A stretch of DNA of 64,000 nucleotides from Nocardioides luteus (GCF_015752315.1 NZ_JADOVJ010000001.1:310001-374000), one strand, 5' to 3'; shown: positions 26,535 to 35,239, counted from the first letter of the stretch. The notes: a model not told the origin generated them from the sequence alone. Numbers and translations: made by a program.

Positions 26535-26585
26535 TGACATCACTATGACGTCATCGCAACCCGAATCTGACATCACGTGATGTCA
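26535..26585. promoter_or_regulatory. Phased TGAYRTCA operator array
   Basis: TGACATCA at 26535, TGACGTCA at 26546, TGACATCA at 26568 and its complement TGATGTCA at 26578. Start-to-start steps are 11, 22 and 10 bp, close to one or two helical turns. The last two form a perfect 18-bp palindrome, TGACATCACGTGATGTCA. The array lies 12-62 bp upstream of the RHH gene. Confidence 0.7.
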
Positions 26586-26611
26586 GGCCTGTGCGGAGGC
26601 GTCGGCGAAAT

Positions 26612-26652
26612 GACGATGACACCTTGTGAAGTGCTCACAAGGTGTCATCGTC
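26612..26652 (-). terminator. Terminator after the etfD-like gene
   Basis: Perfect 18-bp stem (26612-26629 with 26635-26652) and a 5-nt AGTGC loop, 21 bp past the etfD-like stop codon on the minus strand, followed by ATTT. Confidence 0.8.
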
Positions 26653-26673
26653 TGGTGCAGCGGGCTGCGGTGG

Positions 26674-29600
26674 TCAGAGGTCGAAGAGCGACCCTGCCTC
26701 GTGGATGTCGACGTCGGTACGCGGCGTGTGAGCGTCTCCGCTCACGGCCGGCGCCGGCTTCGGCTCCGGTGCGGGGGCGGCCTTGGCCTCGGGCTCCGGC
26801 TCGGCCGGGGCCTCCACCTCGACGGCCGTGTCCTCGGCAGGCGTCTCCTCGACCGGGGTCTCCGGCGCAGCCTCGGCTGCAGGAGCGGCCTCGGCGACGG
26901 GAGCAGGAGCCGCAGGGGCAGGGGCCGCTGCGGCGGTGACCGTGCCCTCCGGCGCCTCGATGTCGAAGAGCGAGCCGAGGCTGTCGAAGTCGACGTCGGT
27001 CTTCGGCTCCGAGGTCACTCCCGAACCCGCCGCAGGCGCAGCGGGCGCGGCAGGCGCGACCGGAGCAGCAGCCTCGGGCGCCTCGGCCGGAGCGGCGGCC
27101 TCGACCGGAGCAGCGGCCTCGGGAGCCTTCGCGGGAGCGGGCTCAGGCTCGCTCGCTGGGATGTCGAAGAGCGAACCACCCGCGCTGAGGTCGATACTCG
27201 GCTCCTCGGCGGCCGGAGCCGCAGCCGGGGTGGGTGCCTCGGGCTCGGCGGCAGCGGGCGCGGCCTTCGCCTCGGGAGCCGGTGCGGCCTCCTCGGCAGG
27301 TGCGGCCGGGATGTCGAAGAGCGAGCCGCCCCCACCCAGGTCGACAGCAGGCTCCTCGGGCGCCGGTGCCGGAGCAGCCGGCGCCGCCTTCGCCTCGGGT
27401 GCGGCAGCAGGCTCCGCCTCCTGCGCGGGAACGTCGAAGAGCGACCCACCGGTCCCGAGATCGGCAGCAGGCTCCTCGGCCGGCTTCTCCTCGGCCGGCT
27501 TCTCTTCGGCGGGCGCCGCAGGCGTGTCGAAGAGCGACCCACCGTCGTCGAACAGGGAACCACCCGAGGCCGGCTTCTCCGGCTCGGCGGCCGGAGCCGG
27601 GGTGTCGAAGAGCGAGCCGCCGCCCGACGTACCGCCCGAGGCCGGCTCGGCCGGAGCAGGGGTGTCGAAGAGCGAGGACGCGTCGGCCGGAGCCTTCGGG
27701 GCCTCGGCGGTCTCAGCCGTCTCGGCCGGGGAGTCGAAGAGCGACGAACCCGCGGCAGCACCGGCGGCCGGGGCAGCCTCCTCGACAGCCGGAGCGGCCT
27801 TGGCTGCGGCACCGACCTTCGCACCCTCACCCGGGGCCAGCTTGGTGGCCTGCTCGCCCTTCACGGACGCGAGCAGCATCTGCGCGACGTCGAGGACCTC
27901 GACCTCCTCGCGCGCCGAGCCGTTGGCCTGGGCCTTGGTCAGGCCGTCGGAGAGCATGACGCGGCAGAACGGGCAGCCGACGGCGATCTGGTCGGCGCCG
28001 GTGGCGACGGCCTCGTCGGTGCGGTTCTCGTTGATCCGCGACCCGATCTTCTCCTCCATCCACATCCGGGCACCACCGGCACCACAGCAGAAGGAGCGCT
28101 CGGAGTTGCGCGGCATCTCCTTGTACTCGGCGCCCGGCATGATCTGCAGCAGCTCGCGCGGCGGCTCGTAGACGCCGTTGTGGCGACCGATGTAGCACGG
28201 GTCGTGGTAGGTGATCGAGCGCTTGTGGGCGCCGGCGCCGTCCGCGATCGGAGTCAGCTTGCCCTCGCGTACGAGACGGTTGAGCAGCTGGGTGTGGTGG
28301 ACGACCTCGAGCTCGATGCCGAACTCCTTGTACTCGTTCTTCAGCGTGTTGAAGCAGTGAGCACAGGTGGTGACGGCCTTCTTGACCTTGAACTCCTTGA
28401 ACGTCTCGACGTTCTGCTGAGCCAGTCCCTGGAAGACGAACTCGTTGCCGGCGCGGCGAGCGGAGTCACCGGTGCAGGTCTCCCCGTTGCCGAGTACACC
28501 GAAGGTGACCCCGGCCATGTCGAGCAGCTCGGCCACGGCGCGGGTGGTCTTCTTGGCCCGGTCCTCGTAGGCGCCGGCGCAGCCGACCCAGAACAGCCAG
28601 TCGACCTCCTCCAGCGACTCGATGTCCTTGCCGACCTCCTTGACCTCGAAGGGCAGGTCCTTGGCCCAGTCCATGCGCGCGTTGGCGTTCATGTTCCACG
28701 GGTTGCCCTTGCCCTCGAGGCCCTTGAACAGGCCGTTGAGCTCGGAGGGGAAGTTCGACTCGACGAGCACCTGGTAGCGGCGCATGTCCATGATGTGGTC
28801 GACGTGCTCGATGTCGACGGGGCACTGCTGGACGCAAGCACCGCACGAGGTGCACGACCAGAGCACGTCCTCGTCGATGACGAAGCCGCCGTCCTCGGGG
28901 TTGTAGAACCAGTCGAGGACCTCGGTGTTGCTCTCGGCGCCGGCCGGAGCGGCGTCGGCCTTGCCGATCAGCGGCTTCTCCTTGAGGTCGGAGTCACCGG
29001 CGGCGGCGTACGCGTGCTCGCGCAGACCCATCACCAGCAGCTTCGGCGAGAGCGGCTTCTCGGTGTTCCAGGCGGGGCACTGCGACTGGCAGCGACCACA
29101 CTCGGTGCAGGTGGTGAAGTCGAGGATGCCCTTCCAGGAGAAGTCCTGGATCGAGCCGACACCGAGGATGGCGTCCTCGGGGATGCGGTCCTCCTCGACG
29201 TCCTCGAGGGTGACGGGCTTGCCGTCGATGAGCATCGGCTTGATCGCGCCGAGCGCGGTGCCGAGCGGGCGGGCGCCGTCGACGGAGGACGTACGCGAAC
29301 CCGGCTCGCGCTTGAACCAGATGTTGAACCAGGCGGTGAAGCGGTGCCAGGCGACACCCATCGTCAGGTGGGTGGAGACGATGGTCAGCCAGATCAGCGC
29401 CGTGATGATCTTGAAGGCCGCGATCGCGTAGATGACGTTCTCGAGCGTGTGGATCGCGTCGGGGCCGGTGGGGTAGAGCGCCCCGAAGAACTGCGAGATC
29501 GGGAAGTGGAACGCGGTGGCGTGCTCGGCGACCTCGCCGCCGTGGGCCTTGGCCAGGTTGTACTCCGCGCCGCGGATGAACAGGATCGCCGCGCTCTCGA

Positions 29601-30081
29601 CCAGCACCATCGCCTCGACGAAGAACGCCTGCCACTGGGTGGAGCCGAAGAACCGGGTGCCGCGGCCCATCTGCGCGGGCTGGTGCGTCAGCCGGTAGAT
29701 GATCAGCGGGATGATGCCCAGCGAGCCGAGCAGGCCGAGGATCTCGGCGATCCACTCGTAGGCGAACAGCTTGCCGACCACCGGCAGCGTCCACTCCGGG
29801 TCGAAGAGCTGGAAGTACGCCGCGCCGACCGCCGTGGAGAGCACGATGAACGCCGCGAAGGCGAACCAGTGCAGGATCCCGACCCAGGTCCACTGCAGCA
29901 TGCGGGTGTGGAGGACGGTCTCTTTCAACATCGTCAGGGTGCGGGCCAGCGGCTGGTCGACGCGGCTGATCGGCGTACCGATCTTGATGACCGCGAGCAT
30001 CGACCGGACCGCCTTGATCACCAGGTAGGCGGTGGCCACCGTTGCCGCGAGACACACGACGATGGCGATGATCTGCAACAT
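26674..30081 (-). CDS. etfD: EtfD-like membrane iron-sulfur oxidoreductase with SLFD-repeat tail
   Basis: A 1135-residue protein. Residues 1-255 hold about six membrane helices of the NarI-like cytochrome-b type. Two ferredoxin clusters follow (CTECGRCQSQCP, ~325-336; CTSCGACVQQCP, ~410-421). Two CCG-type domains are next (GCAGAYEDRAK...CAHCFNTL, ~500-580; DPCYIGRHNG...CCGAGGARMW...CPFCRVML, ~628-710). The core matches mycobacterial Rv0338c/EtfD, which takes electrons from ETF to menaquinone and is needed for beta-oxidation. From ~745 onward is a low-complexity Ala/Pro/Glu tail with ten SLFD motifs, most as SLFD(T/I/V)P, the last ending the protein. The Mtb protein is, from memory, about 880 residues, so the tail is long. 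A GTTACC-N5-GTAG site lies upstream. Confidence 0.88.
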   Translation of the reverse strand: MLQIIAIVVCLAATVATAYLVIKAVRSMLAVIKIGTPISRVDQPLARTLTMLKETVLHTRMLQWTWVGILHWFAFAAFIVLSTAVGAAYFQLFDPEWTLPVVGKLFAYEWIAEILGLLGSLGIIPLIIYRLTHQPAQMGRGTRFFGSTQWQAFFVEAMVLVESAAILFIRGAEYNLAKAHGGEVAEHATAFHFPISQFFGALYPTGPDAIHTLENVIYAIAAFKIITALIWLTIVSTHLTMGVAWHRFTAWFNIWFKREPGSRTSSVDGARPLGTALGAIKPMLIDGKPVTLEDVEEDRIPEDAILGVGSIQDFSWKGILDFTTCTECGRCQSQCPAWNTEKPLSPKLLVMGLREHAYAAAGDSDLKEKPLIGKADAAPAGAESNTEVLDWFYNPEDGGFVIDEDVLWSCTSCGACVQQCPVDIEHVDHIMDMRRYQVLVESNFPSELNGLFKGLEGKGNPWNMNANARMDWAKDLPFEVKEVGKDIESLEEVDWLFWVGCAGAYEDRAKKTTRAVAELLDMAGVTFGVLGNGETCTGDSARRAGNEFVFQGLAQQNVETFKEFKVKKAVTTCAHCFNTLKNEYKEFGIELEVVHHTQLLNRLVREGKLTPIADGAGAHKRSITYHDPCYIGRHNGVYEPPRELLQIMPGAEYKEMPRNSERSFCCGAGGARMWMEEKIGSRINENRTDEAVATGADQIAVGCPFCRVMLSDGLTKAQANGSAREEVEVLDVAQMLLASVKGEQATKLAPGEGAKVGAAAKAAPAVEEAAPAAGAAAGSSLFDSPAETAETAEAPKAPADASSLFDTPAPAEPASGGTSGGGSLFDTPAPAAEPEKPASGGSLFDDGGSLFDTPAAPAEEKPAEEKPAEEPAADLGTGGSLFDVPAQEAEPAAAPEAKAAPAAPAPAPEEPAVDLGGGGSLFDIPAAPAEEAAPAPEAKAAPAAAEPEAPTPAAAPAAEEPSIDLSAGGSLFDIPASEPEPAPAKAPEAAAPVEAAAPAEAPEAAAPVAPAAPAAPAAGSGVTSEPKTDVDFDSLGSLFDIEAPEGTVTAAAAPAPAAPAPVAEAAPAAEAAPETPVEETPAEDTAVEVEAPAEPEPEAKAAPAPEPKPAPAVSGDAHTPRTDVDIHEAGSLFDL

Positions 30082-30174
30082 GCCTAGGCGCTCCTCATCA
30101 GGGGGCAGGACTGCCGGAATACAGCCGAGCCTAGTGCTTGTGCTCGGTTCGGCCGTGTAAGGGTGGGTTGATAC

Positions 30175-30186
30175 TACCCGTCGGTA
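30175..30186. promoter_or_regulatory. TACC-N4-GGTA operator-like dyad before etfD
   Basis: TACCCGTCGGTA forms a perfect outer dyad; the minus strand reads GTTACCGACGGGTAG. It is about 95 bp upstream of the etfD start and shares GTTACC-N5-GTAG with sites before fadE5 and the CitE-like operon. Confidence 0.5.
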
Positions 30187-30197
30187 ACTTCAGAACG

Positions 30198-30239
30198 AAG
30201 AAACGGCCCGCGACCTGGTCAGGACGCGGGCCGTTTCTT
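30198..30239 (-). terminator. Terminator after the secreted protein gene
   Basis: Perfect 15-bp stem (AAGAAACGGCCCGCG at 30198-30212 against 30225-30239) with a 12-nt loop. The A/T-rich stem ends give U tracts in both directions. It follows the stop codon at 30265 on the minus strand. Confidence 0.9.
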
Positions 30240-30264
30240 AGGACAGCCTTAGTGGATCAAGGCC

Positions 30265-31548
30265 TCACGCGTTCGAGTTCACCTTGAACTTGGCGTGACC
30301 GATGTTCACGACCGTCTTGGTGCCCTTGGTCGCGTCGAGGAGCGTCAGCCGCAGGGCGACGACCTCGACCAGGTTCTTGCTGCGCTCGACGACGACCTTG
30401 GTCTCGATCTTGGCCAGGCCGGGGATGTCGACGCGGGAGAGCGCCGACTCGAGCTGGGCGAGGGAGACCTTCTGGTCACCGACGTAGATGTCACCGAACT
30501 TGGTGCCCGAGATGGACGTCGAGGCGCCCTTGCCCTTGACGAACTTGGCGTTCGCCTGGGCGCGGATGGCCTCGATGCGGATCGCACCGTCGCCGATGTT
30601 GACGCTGGCGACCTCACCGAAGGTGTAACCCTCGGCGGTGGTCTTGGTCTGGTTCGAGCGCTGACCGCTGGTCAGGCCCTTGACGTCCAGGATGTCACCC
30701 GCGTTGCCCAGCGGCACGCCGGCGATGGACTTGGTCTTCAGCTTGCCCTTGGTGCCGGCGCAGCCGGCGTTGGTCAGCGGGTTCTTGCCGACCTGGACGG
30801 CGCCGCCGAGAGCGGTGGCGTCGATGGAGTCAGCGAAACCGCGGAAGGTCGCGGTGAAGGCCTGGCCGTTGATCTCGGCGCGGGAGCGACCGACGATGAC
30901 CTCGGAGTCGCTGCCGTGGAGCTTGATCCAGATGCCGTTGGCGTAAGCCTCGGCGCCGTCGGCGTTGGTCTTCTCGACGGTGTTGCCGATGCCGATGGTG
31001 GCGATGCCGGGGATGACCAGCGGCTTGTCACGGCCGGGGATCGGGAGGTCGATCTTCTGGCCGGGGCCGGCCGGGTCGAGGACCACGTGAGCGATCTTGG
31101 CCTTGGAGTCGGCCTTGTAGCCCTTGCCGTCCCACCAGGCCTGGGAGACCGAGCTCAGACCCTCGACGGTGACCTTGCCCAGCGGGCTCTTGTCGAGGAC
31201 GACGTCGGCGATCTTGTGCTCCGAGATGGACTTGACCATGTCGCCGGACTTGATCGTCCGCTGCTTGGTCGTGGTGGCGCCGATCGTGCCGATGCCGGGC
31301 ACCTTGGCGCCGGCGGTGTTGTTGTTGACGTTGTGACCAGCCTTACGGGTGCAGCCGATGGTCTGGTATCCAAGGTCGCCCGAGTTGGCCGGGATGCTTC
31401 CACCGGTCACGCGGGTACCGAAGCCGCTCGCGAACATCCCGAAAGAGGTGTTCGTCAGTGCGGCCTGTGAGGGCGCCGGCACAACCAGAACTGCGCCGAC
31501 GACGGCGGCAGCGGCTGCGGACAGCGCAAGCGTACGGATGCTTCGCAT
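30265..31548 (-). CDS. Secreted beta-rich protein (choice-of-anchor P-like), function unknown
   Basis: A 427-residue exported protein with a signal peptide (MRSIRTLALSAAAAAVVGAVLVVPAPSQA, cleaved after about residue 29). The mature part is rich in Gly, Thr and Val strands with one early and one mid-chain cysteine (TIGCTRKAGH; NAGCAGTKG) and the opening SFGMFASGFGTRVTGG. The strand pattern resembles the choice-of-anchor P proteins of actinobacteria, but I cannot confirm it. ATG 31548 was chosen because it begins the signal peptide; an in-frame start at 31587 adds 13 polar residues. It has its own terminator. Confidence 0.68.
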   Translation of the reverse strand: MRSIRTLALSAAAAAVVGAVLVVPAPSQAALTNTSFGMFASGFGTRVTGGSIPANSGDLGYQTIGCTRKAGHNVNNNTAGAKVPGIGTIGATTTKQRTIKSGDMVKSISEHKIADVVLDKSPLGKVTVEGLSSVSQAWWDGKGYKADSKAKIAHVVLDPAGPGQKIDLPIPGRDKPLVIPGIATIGIGNTVEKTNADGAEAYANGIWIKLHGSDSEVIVGRSRAEINGQAFTATFRGFADSIDATALGGAVQVGKNPLTNAGCAGTKGKLKTKSIAGVPLGNAGDILDVKGLTSGQRSNQTKTTAEGYTFGEVASVNIGDGAIRIEAIRAQANAKFVKGKGASTSISGTKFGDIYVGDQKVSLAQLESALSRVDIPGLAKIETKVVVERSKNLVEVVALRLTLLDATKGTKTVVNIGHAKFKVNSNA

Positions 31549-31759
31549 TGTTGGTTGGACTCCGATTCTGCGGTGGGGATCCCCCAAGATCCCCGCAACG
31601 GGGCCGTGCCACCTGCCAGATCCGGGGGAACCTGGCGCACTCCCGAGTTAAGGGGTGGCACATCGGGCAAACGAGAGAAAACCACGGAAGTTATCGGGAC
31701 GGAGGTCCTATTTCTAGATGACCCTTCCTGGCCATGGATAACCCACCCGGGCATAGGCA

Positions 31760-31795
31760 AACGGGCCGTGACCTCGGAGGAGGTCACGGCCCGTT
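31760..31795 (-). terminator. Terminator after the proline-rich membrane protein gene
   Basis: 16-bp perfect stem (31760-31775 with 31780-31795), GGAG loop, 14 bp downstream of the stop codon at 31809 on the minus strand. The transcribed strand after the stem reads TGCCTATGCC, so there is no clear U tract. Confidence 0.8.
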
Positions 31796-31808
31796 CGAAG
31801 ACCCTCGC

Positions 31809-32873
31809 TTACGGGGTCAAGTCGAGCTGAATTCCGGTGAGACCGTCGATCACGCCGGTCACGGTGTCGAGCACCGGGGCCACGACGTTCTCGCCGATCG
31901 ACGGGGGAGCCGGTGCCGGGGTCGGCGCGGGCTCGGGGTTCGGCTCGGGCTCCGGCTCGGGGTTCGGCGCGGGCGCGGGCTCGGGGGCCGGCTGGGGAGC
32001 GGGCTTCGGGTCCTTGTCCTCCAGGGGGGTCGCGGTCTGCGGGGTGGAGACGGATCCGCTGGCGGCGTGGGCGCCACCGTAGGCCTCGGCCGTGGAGGGG
32101 GCGTCGTAGTCGCCGCTGGAGTGCTTGCCGGGAGCCGCGCGTCCGGCCGTGCGGGAGAAGAGGGTGGTCTCCTCCGGTGCGATCACGCCGGGGGCGTCGA
32201 TGACCTTCTGCTCGGTGTCGACGACCGCGATGGCGTCGTACTGGTCGGCGTGGGCCTTGACCTGCTGGGTCTCGATGTCCGGGTCGACGTTCGACTGGGC
32301 GAAGGCGCCGAGGCCGGCCGAGGCGATCGCCATCGCCGCGAGCGGCAGCAGCACCGCCTTCTTGCTGCGGGCACGGTTCTTCGGGATCCGGTACTCCGCG
32401 ACCGCCGCGTTCCGGTCCGGCACCTGCGCGGCGGCGTACGGCGGCATCGCCGGGTTGGCGAACGTCACCGGTCCGGCGGGGTGGTACTGCTGCGCCGTGT
32501 AGGGGCTCGGCTGGTAGGCGTACTGCGGCAGCCGGTTGTGCGGAGGCAGCGGGCGCTGGTAGTTGGGCCGCGGCGGCTGGTAGCGCACGGGAACGGGAGC
32601 GGGCTGCACGGGGACGAGCGCCGTGCCGGGCTGTGGCGGCGGGGCGTACGGAATGTGACGCGGCCGCCCCCGGTCGGGGGCGGCGTTGGTCTTGGGAGAG
32701 TCGAACCACGACTCGGTCGCCGGCGACAGCCCCTCGAGAGCGCGGTTGGCGATCTCGAGGGGGTCGGCCGTGGCGTCGTTCTTGCTGCGCATCTGTGGGG
32801 CGTGGTGTCGAGCCGGCGTGGGCGGGACGTTCGAGAGGTCCCCCGTCGCGGGCCGACTGTTCGCTTCAGTCAT
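31809..32873 (-). CDS. Proline-rich single-pass membrane protein, function unknown
   Basis: A 354-residue protein. The N-terminal ~165 residues are cytoplasmic and rich in Pro, Gln and Tyr (YQPPRPNYQRPLPPHNRLPQ region). A basic stretch KNRARSKK precedes one membrane helix (AVLLPLAAMAIASAGLGAFA, ~172-191), then an external domain. A proline-glutamate repeat (EPEPEPNPEPAPTPAPAP) and a short amphipathic end (GENVVAPVLDTVTGVIDGLTGI) close it. No family is recognised. The layout suggests an envelope-spanning protein with an extended peptidoglycan-crossing arm. It is flanked by terminators on both sides, so it is probably monocistronic. Confidence 0.65.
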   Translation of the reverse strand: MTEANSRPATGDLSNVPPTPARHHAPQMRSKNDATADPLEIANRALEGLSPATESWFDSPKTNAAPDRGRPRHIPYAPPPQPGTALVPVQPAPVPVRYQPPRPNYQRPLPPHNRLPQYAYQPSPYTAQQYHPAGPVTFANPAMPPYAAAQVPDRNAAVAEYRIPKNRARSKKAVLLPLAAMAIASAGLGAFAQSNVDPDIETQQVKAHADQYDAIAVVDTEQKVIDAPGVIAPEETTLFSRTAGRAAPGKHSSGDYDAPSTAEAYGGAHAASGSVSTPQTATPLEDKDPKPAPQPAPEPAPAPNPEPEPEPNPEPAPTPAPAPPSIGENVVAPVLDTVTGVIDGLTGIQLDLTP

Positions 32874-32968
32874 CTGACGCTGTCTCCTGAGCGCTTAGCG
32901 AGTGTCGGTTGTGTCGCGCAGCACGTAACGGAACCAGAATCCCGCCGGTTTGTCACCTTCTTCTCGGA

Positions 32969-33011
32969 AAAAAGTTACTGATCAGCCAAAATGGGAGAGG
33001 AGTAACTTTTT
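32969..33011 (-). terminator. AT-rich terminator after the CitE-like operon
   Basis: AAAAAGTTACT (32969-32979) pairs with AGTAACTTTTT (33001-33011) over a 21-nt loop. On the minus strand the stem ends in TTTTTT. The whole 32950-33030 interval is unusually AT-rich for this genome. Confidence 0.65.
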
Positions 33012-33043
33012 CTATACATTGAGAGATATTCCTGGCCGGTGGC

Positions 33044-33904
33044 CTACAGCGCGGCGATGGCCTCGGCGATGCTGAGGACTCGCTTGGCGGACTCGACGTG
33101 GAGGGCCTCGACCATCTTGCCGTTGTAGGTCGCGACGCCGCTGCCGGCGGCCTCGAACGCCTCGATGAGACCCTTGGCGTCGGCCACGGCCTGCTCGCTG
33201 GGTGCGAAGCCTGCGTTGGCGCCCTCGACCTGGCTGGGGTGGACCAGCGTCTTGCCGTCGAACCCGAAGATCCGGCCCTGCTCGACCTCGGCCGCGTAGC
33301 CCTCGGCGTCCTTCACGTTGTTGTAGACGCCGTCGAGGATGACCTTGCCGCTCGCGCGCGCGGCGAGCACCGCGAGCTGGAGCGACGTGACCAGGTTGGC
33401 GCGGGCGGGGACGTGGTCGACGTAGAGCTCCTTGACCAGGTCGTTCGTGCCCAGGACGAGCACCGTCAGCCGCTCGGAGGCGGAGGCGATCTCCTCGGCG
33501 TGGAGGATGGCGTACGGGCTCTCGATCATCGCCCAGAGCTTGGTGTGCTCCGGGACGCCGGCCTTCTCGAAGGCGGCGACGAGGTCGAGCACCTGCTGCG
33601 GGCTGTTCACCTTGGGGACGACGATCGCGTCGGGGCCGGCCTTGGCGGCAGCGGCCAGGTCGTCCGCGTGCCACTCGGTGTCGGCGCCGTTGATGCGGAT
33701 GGTGAGGTACTTGTTGCCGTACTCGCCCGAGGTCACGGCCGCTGCTGCGTTCTCGCGCGCCTCCGACTTCGCGTCGGGGGCGACGGCGTCCTCGAGGTCG
33801 AGGATCAGCGCGTCGGCCGCGATCGTCTTGGCCTTCTCGAGGGCACGCGTGTTGGAGCTCGGCATGTAGAGGACCGAGCGGAGGGGACGGAAGGTCTCGG
33901 TCAT
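33044..33904 (-). CDS. CitE-like HpcH/HpaI aldolase-family lyase
   Basis: A 286-residue TIM-barrel enzyme of the citrate lyase beta-subunit-like group, which acts on CoA thioesters such as citramalyl-CoA or malyl-CoA with Mg2+. Visible are SVLYMPSSNTRALEKAK at the N-terminus, ILDLEDAV (~48-55; Mg/CoA site), IRINGADTEW, VPKVNSPQQV, AMIESPYAI (metal glutamate) and GTNDLVKEL. ATG 33904 starts the conserved MTETFRPLRSVLY and lies 2 bp after the upstream stop, with GAGGAC as ribosome-binding site. No citrate-lyase alpha or acyl-carrier subunit is near, so it is a stand-alone lyase. Confidence 0.82.
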   Translation of the reverse strand: MTETFRPLRSVLYMPSSNTRALEKAKTIAADALILDLEDAVAPDAKSEARENAAAAVTSGEYGNKYLTIRINGADTEWHADDLAAAAKAGPDAIVVPKVNSPQQVLDLVAAFEKAGVPEHTKLWAMIESPYAILHAEEIASASERLTVLVLGTNDLVKELYVDHVPARANLVTSLQLAVLAARASGKVILDGVYNNVKDAEGYAAEVEQGRIFGFDGKTLVHPSQVEGANAGFAPSEQAVADAKGLIEAFEAAGSGVATYNGKMVEALHVESAKRVLSIAEAIAAL

Positions 33905-33906
33905 GA

Positions 33907-34977
33907 TCAGTCCTCGATCTCGATGGTGTCGTAGAGCTCCTTGAGCTTCGGGTCGATGGCGGCCAGCTCCTCGGCGAGGTCGACGAGGACCAGGCACTGC
34001 TTCAGGGAGGCGTCGTCCTCCATCTTGCCGTCGAGCATGACCGCACCGGTGCCGTCGCCCATCGCCTTGACGACGCGGCGGGCGTGCTTGATGTCCTCGA
34101 CGCTGGGCGAGAAGACGCGGTTGGCGATCTCGATCTGCTTGGGGTGCAGGCTCCAGGTGCCGACGCAGCCGAGCAGGAAGGCGTTGCGGAACTGGTCCTC
34201 GGCCGCGACCACGTCGGTGATGTCACCGAACGGGCCGTAGTAGGGGTAGATCCCGGCCTCGGCACAGGCGTCGACCATCTTGGCGATCGTGTAGTGCCAC
34301 AGGTCCTGCTGGAAGATCGTGCGGTTGCCGTGGATGTCGCCGTCGACCGGGTCCTGGCGGACCAGGTAGCCCGGGTGGCCGCCGCCGACGCGGGTGGTCT
34401 TCATCTTGCGGTCGGCAGCGAGGTCGGCAGGGCCGAGGCTGATGCCCTGCATGCGCGGCGAGGCGAGGGCGATCTCCTCGACGTTGGCCACGCCGCGCGC
34501 GGTCTCGAGGATCGCGTGGATCAGGATCGGCTTCTGGATGCCGCCCTTGGCCTCAAGCTGCGCCAGCAGCCGGTCGACGTAGTGGATGTCCTCGGGGCCC
34601 TGCACCTTCGGCACCATCACGACGTCGAGCTTGTCGCCGATCTCGGTGACCAGGGTGACGAGGTCGTCGAGCACCCACGGGGAGTCGAGGCTGTTGATCC
34701 GGGTCCAGAGCTGGGTCTTGCCGAAGTCGGTCGCCTTGGCGATCTCGACCAGGCCCTCGCGCGCGGCGACCTTGTTGTCGGCCTTGACGGCGTCCTCCAG
34801 GTTGCCGAGGAGCACGTCGACGGTGCCGACCATGGCGGGCACCTTGGCCGCCATCTTCGGGTTCGACGGGTCGAAGAAATGGATCGCGCGACTCGGCCGT
34901 GCCGGGATCTCCCGCAGCGGTGCGGGAGCGCCCACCGCCAACGGCGCGAAGAAGTCCTTAGGGCTCTTGTGACTCAT
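33907..34977 (-). CDS. HpcH/HpaI aldolase-family protein, malyl-CoA lyase-like
   Basis: A 356-residue paralogue of the downstream gene product with a longer N-terminus. Motifs include [16 protein letters not shown] (~55-70), [62 protein letters not shown], and [16 protein letters not shown]. Together with its partner it probably cleaves or hydrolyses a malyl- or methylmalyl-type CoA ester. ATG 34977 is preferred because AGGG lies about 9 bp upstream; a GTG three codons earlier is also in frame. First gene of a two-gene operon with a TACC-N4-GGTA dyad just upstream. Confidence 0.8.
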   Translation of the reverse strand: MSHKSPKDFFAPLAVGAPAPLREIPARPSRAIHFFDPSNPKMAAKVPAMVGTVDVLLGNLEDAVKADNKVAAREGLVEIAKATDFGKTQLWTRINSLDSPWVLDDLVTLVTEIGDKLDVVMVPKVQGPEDIHYVDRLLAQLEAKGGIQKPILIHAILETARGVANVEEIALASPRMQGISLGPADLAADRKMKTTRVGGGHPGYLVRQDPVDGDIHGNRTIFQQDLWHYTIAKMVDACAEAGIYPYYGPFGDITDVVAAEDQFRNAFLLGCVGTWSLHPKQIEIANRVFSPSVEDIKHARRVVKAMGDGTGAVMLDGKMEDDASLKQCLVLVDLAEELAAIDPKLKELYDTIEIED

Positions 34978-35002
34978 GCCGGTCACCCTAACGGCCGGGG
35001 GT

Positions 35003-35014
35003 TACCGGTCGGTA
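35003..35014. promoter_or_regulatory. TACC-N4-GGTA operator-like dyad before the CitE-like operon
   Basis: GTTACCGGTCGGTAG contains the perfect dyad TACC-GGTC-GGTA, 25 bp before the ATG at 34977. It is the best of the set of similar sites before acyl-CoA genes in this window. Confidence 0.5.
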
Positions 35015-35034
35015 GGCGTCTCGGCTTGTAACGA

Positions 35035-35169
35035 TCACGGTCGGCGGCGGGAGGGGTGATCCTTTGGTACGCGGGCACCGTGCCGGATCCGGGCGCCGGC
35101 GTCGAAGCCGGCGAGGACGGAGCGCACCGTGGTGCGCAGCTTGCTCGGGTTCTTCCTGGTGTTGGTCAT
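35035..35169 (-). CDS. Possible small basic protein, 44 residues
   Basis: An open frame from ATG 35169 encodes a very basic peptide (MTNTRKNPSKLRTTVRSVLA, then a GFDAGARIRHGARVP segment). A GGAG lies 3 bp before the start, and third positions are strongly G/C as in real genes here. No family is recognised. It sits between the divergent GlxA-type regulator and the CitE-like operon. Confidence 0.4.
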   Translation of the reverse strand: MTNTRKNPSKLRTTVRSVLAGFDAGARIRHGARVPKDHPSRRRP

Positions 35170-35239
35170 GACTCCATCGTGCTCGTGCGACGCCCCTCGG
35201 AGGAGTGGCAGGATTGACTATAAATGTTAGGTTCTTGCC

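Noticed and set aside
26626..30087. Very long open frame (over 1100 codons) on the plus strand opposite the EtfD-like gene
   Set aside because: Translation is a Gly/Arg/Leu-rich low-complexity shadow of the Ala/Pro/Glu tail and core codons; the minus-strand protein has clear iron-sulfur and membrane motifs.
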